From Diospyros lotus (Eukaryota > Streptophyta > Magnoliopsida > Ericales > Ebenaceae): DNA of 64,000 nt. Below, piece after piece: positions 1 to 11,099 of the stretch. A program made the position numbers and the translations under genes. The stretch is taken from positions 22,144,616-22,208,615 of the forward strand of contig NC_068338.1 in the NCBI RefSeq assembly GCF_014633365.1. The letters are read 5' to 3'. Positions within the stretch are counted from its first letter, which is position 1, and each line of letters begins with the position of its first letter. The notes below the pieces were generated by a model. That model saw only the letters and a program-made list of their open reading frames with translations, was not told where the DNA came from and ran no database searches.

Positions 1-590
1 ATCCTAACTACAACGGACGAATTTGATCCCCCAATATTAATTTCAGACCCTTGAAAAGTAAACTTTGGATTAACGCTGTTGACCTTGTAAATGTCAAAAC
101 TTCTTCCTAGGATGATTCCGACCAAGTCTTGGCATGATGATCTTATATATATAGTGTGTTAAAGAGATATTTTCAATCATATATGAAGCTCCTAAATTGC
201 ATCCATATGCTGTGAGAAATGAGGATGTAAAATAGCAGGCTCCATAACCATGAACAAACTAATGCTTTTTAGCCACGGTTTGGGACTCAAAAAAGTAACA
301 AAATTCAAAGCTTAAGCAAGATCTAAAACAACCCAAACAAATTTCTTATAGAGCTGAAAGACATTACAGAAGCAACAGTCATGGAAGTTAAATTAAACAG
401 AGATGAGAATAGGCAGGAAACATGCTCATCATCAACAAGAAAGAAAGGGGGTTAAGCAAAGGCTACAGCAATTAATCTCTTCTTCTGACCAACCATTGAT
501 TGATGGATAAATTAAACTCAACTCAACCGTTGTGGGCGACCTAACCTCGACCGCGAATGAAGCAGGATAAAGGCTTGATATGTTGTTGAG
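1..590. other. 3' flank of the C2 gene, no gene seen
   Basis: No convincing open reading frame, RNA gene or repeat family is visible. The last part presumably contains the 3' untranslated region of the minus-strand gene that ends at 640, but no clear poly(A) signal position could be fixed. Confidence 0.5.
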
Positions 591-639
591 ATGCAACTAG
601 CAACCCTAATACAAACCTGGCAGCAGCCATCGGCACTGG

Positions 640-1932
640 TCAGAAGAAAGCCCGGCTGCCATAGAATACCCTCGAGCAGCCGTCGTTCTTCTTTTTCTTC
701 TCAACATCCGAACTGTTCTTGCTGTTCTGGATCACATTGCCCCGGTTTTCTCCTTCTGGCTTGTCGAGATCCATTGGCAGCTTCATCTTGGCCAAGGATT
801 CGGTGAACTGCTGCATGCTCCTCATGTACATGTCCACTATCTGCTGCTGCATCGCCGACTGCTCGGCCTCAAGATTGATGCTTCCCATTGGGGCTGAAAA
901 CACTTCCCCAAACTTAGCACAGCCCACATTGCTCCCCTGCTCATTGCTATTCTCTTCCTTGCCTGAAAATTTCGAGTCCTTTTCGTCGATCCCCTTCTTC
1001 GAGGTAGGAGTGTCCGGGCAAGCACCCGGGTTGGGATTAGCAGAGTTGGTTAACTCGCCGGCCAACTGGTTCTTCTTCTCCATGGAATCGGCTGAGTTTC
1101 GATCATCACTCAAGCTTGTCATTGTGGAGCTAAAGAACCCAGAGTTCTGAATGCTTCCACTGGGGGAGACCGATGAATTGGCATTGTCCTCGGATGAATT
1201 TGCGGCCATTTCATAGTCGTCAACCGGGTGATGAGATTCATGAGAAGCAGCACCCAGGTGGAGAAACGAGCCATGCCCTGCTCCTGATGCTAAGTCAAAA
1301 TACTGAGAAACCATCTGCTGGTTTTCCCTGACTATGTCGATATCAGGGAATTCGATCCTGGAATACTCGACCTTGTCCAAGGCAACCTCGGAGATCTTCC
1401 TGTCCAACAGGACAACCTCGGAAGTAATCGACGAATGGTCGGCGGGATTGGGCGGCACATTGGTGGTGGTGATCAGGGAAAGGCTCAGTTTGACGGTTCC
1501 GGCGGGGGAGTGGAACAAATCGGTGGACGAGAGGCTGAAATCTTGGGTGATTTTACCTTTGCCGGCAACGGAAGAAATTGGGACCAAAGCGAAGCCGAGG
1601 AGCTGGTCTTCCATGAAATTCTTGGCCCTGCTCAGCATCCAAATCTCGCATTTGAGGACGGCGTCGAATTGGGTGACTTTGAGGACCAAATTCTCGTTGA
1701 ATTCTGGGTTCTTGCCGCCGCCATTGATGATCCTGGTGGAGAGGGCCTCGTCGGGGTTGTAGGTAAGTGAGAATTTGGCGTAGACGTCTTGGTTGTCGTA
1801 GATGCAAATGTTGTGGATGTTCCTGGCATGGTGGACGTAGATTTCGAGGATTCCCGAGAAGTCGGAATCGCAGCAGTCTGGGTTCGAATCCAGATTGTAA
1901 CGGAACCCAGTCGTTCGATCGAACGAATCCAT
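640..1932 (-). CDS. C2-domain (CaLB-like) protein, 430 aa
   Basis: This is a single uninterrupted reading frame for a plant C2-domain protein. The C2 fold covers roughly residues 27-153. It opens with LEIYVHHARNIHN, followed by a loop with YDNQDVYAKF, the GGGKNPEFNENLVLKV strand, then EDQLLGFALVPIS, ending near GTVKLSLSL. C2 domains bind membranes or proteins, often with calcium; some loop acids are present but not the full classical set, so calcium dependence is not proven. Residues 160-350 are polar and probably disordered. Residues 355-385 (MQQQIVDMYMRSMQQFTESL) form a conserved-looking amphipathic helix, and the tail is lysine-rich. I chose the start MDSFDRTTGF: the frame stays open for 112 codons upstream to 2268, but that extension is low-complexity proline/leucine sequence with a CT run, typical of a leader. 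Base composition is far more GC-rich than the surroundings, as expected of a real exon. The subfamily and partners are not identified. Confidence 0.88.
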   Translation of the reverse strand: MDSFDRTTGFRYNLDSNPDCCDSDFSGILEIYVHHARNIHNICIYDNQDVYAKFSLTYNPDEALSTRIINGGGKNPEFNENLVLKVTQFDAVLKCEIWMLSRAKNFMEDQLLGFALVPISSVAGKGKITQDFSLSSTDLFHSPAGTVKLSLSLITTTNVPPNPADHSSITSEVVLLDRKISEVALDKVEYSRIEFPDIDIVRENQQMVSQYFDLASGAGHGSFLHLGAASHESHHPVDDYEMAANSSEDNANSSVSPSGSIQNSGFFSSTMTSLSDDRNSADSMEKKNQLAGELTNSANPNPGACPDTPTSKKGIDEKDSKFSGKEENSNEQGSNVGCAKFGEVFSAPMGSINLEAEQSAMQQQIVDMYMRSMQQFTESLAKMKLPMDLDKPEGENRGNVIQNSKNSSDVEKKKKNDGCSRVFYGSRAFF

Positions 1933-2330
1933 GCCAAAACAGAACAATAAAACAAATCCACCAAGAACAGAACAGAACAAAACAGAACAGGGAGGCCAAT
2001 TCAACCAGAGAAGAGAGAGAGAGAGAGAGAAAAGACTTACAGTGGAGGAATTCTGGGAAGATGGGGTTGTGAGGACGGGTAGTAGGTGGAATTGAGTGGG
2101 AAAAAGCGAGAAAATCGCAAGGAAAAGGCGAGAAAATTTTGGGTTGGGAATGGGCAGTGTTGGGTTGGGGGGTGGGTGGAGATGGAGATTTTTGCGAGGA
2201 GGGAGGGAGGGAGGGCGGGTGTTTGCTTTGCTTGACATTACAGCTTCCACTTTCAGTGACGAGAGCATGCTCCACTATGGGCAATGGAAGGCCCCACCAT
2301 GGCTTCTCTCCACAAAGATGCTGCACCATA
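1933..2330 (-). promoter_or_regulatory. 5' leader and promoter region of the C2 gene
   Basis: Upstream of the start codon, the minus strand has a CT/GA microsatellite (about 2011-2031) and pyrimidine-rich runs (2140-2220) that are common in plant leaders. A GTAAGT donor-like hexamer lies at 2035-2040, but no AG acceptor exists between it and the ATG, so a leader intron here is not supported. No clear TATA box was found. Confidence 0.45.
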
Positions 2331-4417
2331 ATAATGCTTTTAAGACAACATCAAACAATCTAATTTCCACGCCTTATTCCCTATTCCGCGTTCCGTGGCT
2401 TGTATATGAGGCAAGAATCCTAGGCTATCATCAGTGCTACTCATTTATGATTGAGGGGGAGTCTGTCTATTGACAGTGATAGAGTGATAGTTATACAAAT
2501 AACTTTCAAGTTTAATACTATTACCATCAGCAGTTAAGTTTAAATGATAATTTAATATAAGAATATTGTCCATCTTTCACGTTTGTTTCGAAAATAAGCA
2601 GATATAATTCATTTTCTCATCGACGTGACGTTACAACAATTTCACCCCAACAACATAAATCGAAGATAGTGTTGTGGGTCATAATACATATATCAGAAAT
2701 TTCTTCCCTTCTTCTCACAATGGCTTTTTTATGCATGATTTAACCTTCCTTTGACTATGCCACCCCAACCAAAGAGAGAGAAATGAAAGGAAAAGAGAGA
2801 GAGGGCGGGTGGGTGGGGGGGAAAAGGCGTGGGTAATGTATGCAATAATGATTCTTATCGGTAAATCCCATGTCCAAACAAGGACAGGGAGCGGCGTCCC
2901 CTTGCTAGGTTGCTAGGAGATAGGTGGGTGGATCCTGTTTTTCCTTTTTTTACGGTGGAAGTTGCTATTTCCACGCCATTTCTGGCTGTCTCCACTGCAA
3001 TGATTTTGGTTAAGAGCTGTTCTTCTCCACTCCTTCACATCATGGCAATTACGGCACGCCTTTTGTTCATTTTGGCGGGCATCTTCTTAACAAAACCATT
3101 TAAATAATGCTATCAATATAATTTGTTCCCAAAAGAAAAAAAACATTCAAACTTTCTATAGCACTCATTTGGATTGATTAAAAAAAAAAGAGAAAAATAA
3201 CACATATGTTAGTATGGTTAATCCTTCAATAAAGTGCAATTTCCAAAAGGGATCCTTCACTAATCACCAATGTGTTTTTTCTTTTTTTTTTATAACATAA
3301 AAAATTTGAAAAGTCTCTTGATTAGATACAATTTTCATCCCGGACTTATTTTACTTTCTCTAAAACTCATAATCCACCAACTAATAGCCTTAGTTCTAAA
3401 TAAATTGGCCGATTCATCATAAATCGAAACCTAAGGTCTAACCCCTTAAATAGACGTAAATGATTACACTATTTCGCATGAAAAAGAGATATAATATTAT
3501 CTTTATATAGAGTTCCATTAAGTTTCTTTATCATTTACCTAATGGGCTCTATAGGCCTACACTAATTATTCAAGCCACAATACAAAACTTAAGAGTATTA
3601 GTCCATTTTATTTAGATTAATTATTTATGAGCTAACAACGGACTATTTTATCTTAACTTAATTTAATTTAAATAATAAAACTCAAGAACTAATATAAGCT
3701 CATAATGTGAAAATTTCCAACATTTATGACAAGTACAAATTTCATAACTTAAATAGTATGGGTATAGTTGTTAGAATTTACGTGAATCTTAGAATGAAGG
3801 GACATCCATGGATCTAGAAAATGCTATATTCTTATCCCTTAGTACATAATTAAAGATGGTTACAACCAATTAAAAAAATCAATTATCAATGTGCGAGAAC
3901 TAACAAGTTTACATTTATACTAAGATAAGTACAATTTTTATAATTTTAAATATTCTAGGTATATATAGTTTTTGAAATGCAAACTTATCGTTTTATATAT
4001 TTTTCAGATAATTAAAAGTCAATTTATTTATAAATAAGGGATATAAATAGGTATAAAAGACTTAATTTTGTTAAGAGTTGTGGCTTCTAAATAGTTAGCC
4101 CCTCTAAGCCATAAAATGATGTAGTCAAATTATTATGATTGTGTGTTTAGACTAAGTGTCACTACATGAAAACCAAAGCCTAGACTAACCAATTACCCTG
4201 AATTGTAAGAATTGGAATGGTTTTTAATTTTGTTTATGTAAAAACTTTGCTATGAGAGGGTTTTATAGTTTTTCACACAAAACTACCAATTGAATGGATT
4301 ATCCCTTTATTGTGGGATAGTGTAGTGTAGGTATTAAGGTCAAATCACGTTAAATTTTTTATATTTTATTTTTTCTTGATTTTTGTGCGTGATTATGTGT
4401 AATTCAATCCTAATAAG
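2331..4417. other. AT-rich spacer with decayed copia LTR
   Basis: No gene is seen. It has purine-rich stretches at 2770-2825 and otherwise AT-rich DNA. The part just before 4418 probably is the end of an old LTR on the plus strand, because it abuts a primer-binding site. Its outer boundary cannot be defined. Confidence 0.4.
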
Positions 4418-4430
4418 TGGTATCAAAAGC
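4418..4430 (+). other. Retrotransposon primer-binding site (tRNA-iMet type)
   Basis: TGGTATCAAAAGC closely matches the TGGTATCAGAGC site complementary to plant initiator tRNA-Met. It follows an AATCCTAATA-like LTR end. The following 350 bp look like a decayed retroelement leader with no gag frame. Confidence 0.55.
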
Positions 4431-4781
4431 TACCTTAACAAGTGATAAAAAAAGCTATGGTTTAAGTTGATTCACAAAACTTCAAAGAAAGTTGACCAAA
4501 AATTGGCAAAATAAAGTTTTGTGCCCATCATTTTAAAAGAAATAAGCTTTTGTTAGTTAACACAATCAAGAGAGAATGCATTGTCATGCTTGGTGCTCAT
4601 TATTTATTGGGAAGAAAGTCATGGACCCACCATTGTCATGCACCCAAAGCTTTGTAGAGGAGAAAATTGGTCGATCACTACCATTTGTAGCAAGGAGAGA
4701 AAAGTTGCCAATAACCCAAAGCCATGGGAGTTGTCACTAAGAAACTAAGAGGCTAGAGGGGTTCTCTCTTTTGACCACCAC

Positions 4782-5562
4782 CATTGTTGTTAAAATCTTG
4801 ATTTTACGATTCGAAGACCCTTAAACAATTCAAATCCCATGTAAAATCCAATTTGGGATAAAATCCTATAAAATCTCGATTTTATATATACGATTTTACG
4901 TTTCAGAGATCTCCAAACGATTTTACGATTCAAAGACTTTCATTGATTTAAGTTGTAATTTAGATGATGCTTCCAACGTCTCAATGTCACATAACATTTG
5001 ACATTGGAACTTATGCAATGAATTGTTATATTTTGCCTCTAAATTGGAACTTGATTTAACATTGATTGCATAAGTTCCAATGTCACATAGCATCTAATAT
5101 TATAATTTTTACTTGATTTAACATTGATTCCATAAGTAAATCAAGACAAACAAGTAATTAATTAAAGGACCACCAAACCCTAAATCAGGATTTTACTTGA
5201 TTTAATCAATGTTAAATCAAGAAAAAAATGCAACATAAATATAATGGAAGACGTTGAAAGAATCCTCTAAAGAATTTTAAGCTATATTTTACCTCTAAAT
5301 TACCTATATTTTGCCTTTAAATTGCCTATACCAACCTGCTAGTTTTTTAGCTATATTTTGGAAGTATCATCTTTTGAACTATAATAAGGAATAATCAGGT
5401 TATTAAAATATATTAATTCATTTTCTACAAAATTATATTATTATAAACATATATTTATAAAAATTGAAGGGTATTTTTAATTATTTCTAAAATCTTACGA
5501 TTTTACAATCCGATTTTATGGACACTTTTTCGATTCCACTTAAAATCCCGATTTTAACAACC
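4782..5562. mobile_element. Short inverted-repeat element (MITE, possibly MULE-like)
   Basis: The left end reads GTTGTTAAAATCTTGATTTTA and the right end is its near inverse (TAAAATCCCGATTTTAACAAC), giving about 20-bp imperfect terminal inverted repeats. Related CGATTTTACG motifs recur in the subterminal DNA. The 11-bp direct repeat TTGACCACCAC flanks it at 4771-4781 and 5563-5573. This length would suit a Mutator-like target-site duplication, but the left end carries about three extra bases. The 780-bp interior has no coding potential. Confidence 0.6.
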
Positions 5563-6190
5563 TTGACCACCACTATGTGAGGGAAGAGATCCACAACATT
5601 GTCCCACACTTTGGTTGAAGAAGAGAAGAGAAAGAGTTTCCTTTACCACTATTGCCAACCATTTAAAAATAAATGGACTTCTATTTATTTGTACCTCGAG
5701 AAGATGAAAAAGCCCTTAAATTAGCCATATAGATTGAAAATTTCCATCATGGTAAGATATGATCAACCATGAATCCACTAAAAAACCTAGAGAATGTTCT
5801 CCTAGTTTAAAAGTAGAAATCCTTCTATGATTACCATCACTACTTAATTAAAGAAAAAAACCTACAAAGCTTGAAGAAAAGTTAGCTAGGGTGAGAAAGA
5901 AACTAGAGATGAGCTATTCATTTTCACCATTGTAACGTGAAGATCCCTCCATAAATGACACAAAAGTATCTTGCTAATTGGAAAAGAAGGGTCAACATCA
6001 CTGTTGTATAAGAGTGTTGTTGCCACATAAATGTCAAAATGAGGAAAGAAGTCATTTCACCTAAAAACATAATATCACTACTATAAACAATATCAGACAT
6101 GCACATAAGACAAAATATTGTTTACATACCTCAGTAGCTTCAGGATCAAGTTGTACTACAAGCTTCTAGGAGTTCCAAAACAACAAATCT
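5563..6190. other. Non-coding spacer, retroelement-like
   Basis: No supported reading frame. It probably continues the decayed leader region interrupted by the inverted-repeat element upstream. Confidence 0.3.
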
Positions 6191-6199
6191 TCGATGCTT

Positions 6200-6632
6200 A
6201 TGGTGTATGGTTATTACTAGAATAACTACTAACACCCATGGTATAAAATCCACAGAGTTAGACTCTTAGATAGTATGTGGAGAGAGAGAGAAAGAAGAAG
6301 AAGAACTTGTATTTTTAACTATATCTAAACCTATGTTACCTATTTATAGGCAACTAGTAATATAAATAAGTGACTTCCTTACTTATCCTTGATAAGTAAG
6401 GAGTTAAAACATATTTCTTATAGGATAAGATAAATCATATATCTTAATTATGCTCGAAAATGAGAAAACAAATCCCATCCTTGATAAGATGAGATAACCT
6501 GCATATCTTATCTCAATTATCCTAGATAAAAGAGATGACAAGATGATTTATTTATTGTCTATTTATCTTAATACAAGATAATCATCACGTATAAATAATT
6601 AAGTCCGTGTGGGTGCAATTACATTTCTAACA
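6200..6632 (-). mobile_element. Copia-type LTR remnant
   Basis: Read on the minus strand this begins TGTTAGAAATG directly after the purine tract GTGAGTGGAGGA, the layout of a polypurine tract followed by a 3' LTR. A TATA-like CCTATAAATAGG lies at about 6340-6350 and is followed by a GA-rich stretch. The inner end is not defined, so the low coordinate is approximate. Confidence 0.5.
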
Positions 6633-7653
6633 TCCTCCACTCACTTGCATGGACATAAATGTTCTCAATCTACATATCAATAAATATACATTATCCTAGT
6701 GAAATCAACTATGCAAAGATAGACTCATAGATGGGAGCTTTGATATCAACATAAAGGCATCAACTAATAGTGTCTCATCTAACTAAGCATGTTTCAATCC
6801 CTCATGAGTGTACAACTTGAAACCATGCTCTAAGTCTTGTGGCCACTAACATAATCAAGAATGAGCCCACATTCATATCAAAACTCTAGGTAATGATGTG
6901 ACTCTGCAAGCAATAAGTGTCATTATAGTGTTGTGATGTCAGAATGTCTTCCCTTTGCCTTAATGTCATTAATTACACAGTAATTCAATTGCTTTCTTAG
7001 TCATGTCCCATAGGGTCGTATCAATCATGATCGTCTTGCAACATGCTAAAGTAGCAAGCATCAAATTGTTGATTCATAACATAGTCAACAATCATAGAAT
7101 GGTACTACTATAAACATGATTTATCACTCACTTTATTGTATGTGGTCAAAAATAGCACATGTAGTCTGAATTGCATGTTACGATGGACTTTCCTTACTTA
7201 AGGGGCATATGTCATTTGTTTTCAAAAAAATCAATACCGAATGGATTTTAGTATTGTCTCTTTCCTAGTTTCATACTTGAATCCTCTAATAATTCACCAA
7301 AAAGGGGTGCCACTTGCCAGTTACCACTGGTACTTGATTAAGGTCTCACATTTGACTTTATCCAAGTAACATAATTTCTAGATATCATGTTCGGTCATCA
7401 TAATCATCGACCTCATCTTACCCCATGCAAAGGGATGTTGGACCTCATCAAGAACCTTCAAGACTGAGCGCTTACGACCATACTAAAAGCTATAACTATT
7501 AGTAGAGGTGCAACTCTTTATCCCTATCCAGATTGTGGGTTTGTAACCCCATCCCTAGGTCTCAACAGGTAGTCCCACGAAGCCACTAAGGTTATGGCTA
7601 TGGACCAACAGTCTCTCCCCCAGCGTACCGGAGGAGACTCAAACCTACAACCT
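6633..7653 (-). other. Degenerate retrotransposon internal or leader DNA
   Basis: It lies between a primer-binding site (7654-7665) and a polypurine-like tract (6633-6645), but no gag or pol frame survives. The two flanking LTRs differ in sequence, so these are remnants of at least two elements. Confidence 0.4.
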
Positions 7654-7665
7654 GCTTTGATACCA
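7654..7665 (-). other. Primer-binding site (tRNA-iMet type)
   Basis: The minus strand reads TGGTATCAAAGC two bases after the LTR end CCTACA, the standard copia arrangement. Confidence 0.65.
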
Positions 7666-7667
7666 AT

Positions 7668-8891
7668 TGTAGGTCTCTTAAGGAATGGCCATTCAAGAGA
7701 GAAGTGAATTGAGTGTTTAAAATTTTTGGTAATTTTCTCTTAGTTAAAATTCTTGTTATGTAATTTTATACAAGTTAAACTTTTGTGTAAATATGTATAT
7801 GTGAGTTTGAGATTAATAATGAAAGCCACAAAATATAACAAAAATAAATAAAATAAGGCACAAGACAATTTATAGTTATTCAATATTTCCACACACCTAC
7901 TTCACTTTCCCAAGATCTAACCACCCTTAGAGTTACACTAAAACAATCACCAAGATTTTCTCCCTAACTCACCTTGAAAACTAGATACACACCTAGATTA
8001 TAACATGTTTTAGGCAACCACCAAAACCAAGATTTTTTCCCTAACTCACTTTGGAAACGAGAACACCTAGATTTTTTAAATGGTTCTAGAGAACCAATCT
8101 CACTAACGTTTTTTCCTTAACTTATCTTGAAAACTAGATACACTTAAATTTTTAAACGGTTCAATGAAACCAATATAATTCACAAGAAATGTTTAAATGA
8201 ATATAACAAATATCTGTCCACACTTGGACACAAATGAATAAACAATTAAGAACAAATATACAAGGTAATGATATATAAATAAATAAGTAACCTCAATTTT
8301 GATGAAGAGATTTGGAGTAAACTTGAAAATCTTTTTTTCTCTTACCTTGTGGCTCTTCGGTGGATGAACAACGAAACTTTGAGAGTTTTGGATTGTTTGG
8401 AAATTAGCTTGAAAGTGTTTGTGAGCTTTTGAGTGCTTTGGATATGCAATATGGACACTTCTTAATCTTCAAAATGAGCTTGGGGTATTTATAGGCACTG
8501 TTGAAATTACTGTAACAAACAGTTAAAAATATGACCATTGGGCCAAAAGTCAACTCTTAAGAAGTGAAGAGTCAAATTTTGCAAGCACTCATTTGGCAAT
8601 TTTTGTAATGATAAAAAATATGACCATTGGGGTATCAAGAGTCGACTTTTGGCATACCAAGAGTCGACTTTCGGTCCAGTTTTTGGAAAAATCATTTTTA
8701 TGCATTTTATACTTCATTGAAAAATAATTTTAATGGAAAATAATGTTTTTGGTAATACATAAACTATGAAAAATATTTTATAAATTAATCAAAAATAATT
8801 TGGTACTACAATTAGTATATTTAATCAAAATATCATTTTTGTTAATCATCAAAATTTAATTAGAACTTGAATATAACAAGTTAGCTCAATA
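7668..8891 (-). mobile_element. Copia-type 5' LTR (family shared with 42429-43799)
   Basis: The minus-strand LTR ends in CCTACA next to a primer-binding site. It aligns in inverse orientation with the plus-strand LTR at 42429-43799: both share the GAGAAAATTT...CAATTCACT block, a TATA region (GTATTTATAGG near 8487), and AT-rich U3 sequence starting near TATTGAGCTAA. The U3 contains a direct repeat (AAAATATGACCATTGGG at about 8525 and 8607) and AGAGTCGACTTT motifs. No gag-pol follows, so the element is badly truncated. Confidence 0.6.
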
Positions 8892-9051
8892 GGCAACATA
8901 GTCATTATTGTTGCTTTTCAAGTGCTTGATAATATCTTATCGCTCTTACAACACTAAAACACTTAATGTCTTATTTCTACTCACTCCATTAGTGCTAGAG
9001 GTGACTGTTGGTATGAGTGAGTTAATCTAAACCTGGTGGCATAGTGATGTG

Positions 9052-10105
9052 TGTTAGAACAGTAGGTTCTATGACACACACCAAGAAGGGGGGTGAATTG
9101 GTTATTTTAAAAACTTAATTGATAGAACTTTGAAATCCTTTTGATTGAAAATAAAAACTCAATGCAAGTGAGGATAATGAAATGCTAGCAGTGATAAACA
9201 AATAAAAAGAAACATAAGCAAGAGAGAACACAAAGATTTATAGTGGTTCGGCTTAACCCAAGCCTAATCCATTACCTTAGCTCCTCACCAAGGATTTTTC
9301 AAACCATCCACTATCAATCCCCTACTCAACCCGAGTAGGTCCTCTAGTTCGAGACTAGGAATTACAACCTCCCACTCAAATGGGCCCTCTAGCTACACAA
9401 GCTAAGAATATAACAACGATACAAATGAAAGAAAGAAGCTAAGAGTTAACACTCTTAGTTACAAGTTCTCTCACAATAAAAACTAGGCTTAAGAATAGAT
9501 TTACAATGATAGAACAAAGCCTTGCATAGAAAAATATAACAATGAAAGCACAGAGAACACTGTAAGCACGAATAAAATGATTTGTAATATTTAGATCATC
9601 TCGTTTTCGTCCATTAGCCTTCTCTTGATCATCCATGACATGTATATATAAGTGTCCCACAAAATTGAAGAGAAATATAGCCGTTTGGAGCCGTTGGGAT
9701 TTGAAAAAATAGCCGTTGGAAGCTTTCTGCGAAACACATAGTCGACAGAGAAAAAGGTTAGTCGACTATTTTATCAAATAAAGCTAAGCATAGTCGACAA
9801 ACAGAAAGTGATAGTCAACTATCTTTTAATACAAAAATTCCATAGTCGACAGATCCTTTTACATAGTCGACAGATCAAAAATTACAAAGAAAATTTTGAA
9901 ATTCATGAACAAACATAATCGACAGATGAAATAGCATAGTCGACTATTCTTACACAATAGTTGACATAATGAAATATAGTCGACAGAGGCCATATATAAT
10001 CGACAGATTAAACAAGCATAGTCGACTATCCTTATACATAGTCGACAGCACTAAACAACATAGTCGACTATCTTCTTGAAAAATCTAGAAACTTAACAGA
10101 TAACA
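9052..10105 (-). mobile_element. Copia-type LTR with U3 motif array
   Basis: The plus-strand ends TGTTAGAACAG and CAGATAACA are compatible with TG...CA LTR termini. On the minus strand a TATA box (TATATATACA, 9642-9651) sits downstream of a repeated-motif U3 and upstream of an R/U5-like region. It may be the 3' LTR of the minus-strand copia element whose pol lies at 11100-12640, or a separate solo LTR; no target-site duplication was found. The high-coordinate boundary is a guess. Confidence 0.45.
9739..10070. repeat. TAGTCGAC motif array
   Basis: Ten exact and four one-mismatch copies of TAGTCGAC lie within 332 bp, irregularly spaced. They continue either as GACAGA or as the palindromic GACTAT. 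Their position upstream of the LTR TATA box suggests U3 enhancer or protein-binding repeats; this is inference. Confidence 0.8.
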
Positions 10106-11099
10106 TGTAGAAGCACACTTGATTAATAATATCCTCATTTTGTTTAATTTATATTTTACCTTCCATTTACTTTAATACATAAATATAAATAAAAAAGTAC
10201 CCCCATTTAGATTCAATAAAAATATCTAAAAAAATCAAAATCCATAAAAATAAAAAAGTAGAATTTGGATTTTAGTAGGAACTTAGGATTTTGCGATTTT
10301 ACCACCTCCAAGATATACACTTTCTATTTCTTGAAAAATTCGTTAAAAATCATTTTATCACTAATGAATATTAGCTGTTGAATTACCGGGAGTTAGTTTT
10401 CTAAAAAGGAAACATTTTCATATATGTCTCCTTATAAGGTGCTAGTCTTCCAGACTTAGAAAAAATATTGAAACGTTATCAAAATGAGTTTCAAGATATG
10501 ATGCATGAACTAAAGGATTTTTCATACGATTAAGTTTCAAGCCAAAACCTTTCATGCACGTTTCAAAATATGAAAGCTTATTTTGAAGTATGAGATTAAC
10601 ATAAATGATTTTTCATACTTAAGATTGGATTTTCATCAAACACATATACGTTAAAGATGGTCTTTTGCCTTAGAACAATTTTAGCTCTATGTTGACCAAC
10701 GACTTCAAAGTTAATTTGAAAATCATTTTAGGAGATTCTTTTAAGACTAAATACTTGACTTTGCAAATCTCCAACTAATATAGAAAATGATAAATCTTTT
10801 TTTGTTTTCATTTTAACAAAGCATTTGAAATTGATTTTTGTTGAAAACCATAGACTTGACTCATGACTTAGGGATAAAACAAGATATTGTTTTTCATCAT
10901 CAAAACTAAACACAAGGGTAGAACATCAATGTGTACGTGCTTTAGTGTCATAGTGTTCATTCATGCATCCATAATCATGAAATTTAAAAAAAATGACACA
11001 TGCTTATCATTAAAAAGAATAATAAAGAACAACCATTTATTTTATAAAAACTAAAATAAATCACAAAAAAAAAAATCATGTCCTAAAAAGAAAATACAT
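10106..11099. other. AT-rich non-coding DNA 3' of copia pol
   Basis: No reading frame is supported. It lies between the end of the RNase H remnant and the LTR-like region and may hold decayed 3' sequence of the copia element. Confidence 0.35.

Noticed and set aside
1870..1895. GGTTCGAATCC, like a tRNA B box
   Set aside because: It lies inside the C2 coding exon and no cloverleaf or A box accompanies it.
2033..2042. GTAAGT donor suggesting a leader intron in the C2 gene
   Set aside because: No AG dinucleotide lies on the minus strand between it and the ATG.
9739..10070. Motif array as a CRISPR-like locus
   Set aside because: Units are only 8-12 bp, irregularly spaced, and in a plant LTR; no cas genes exist.
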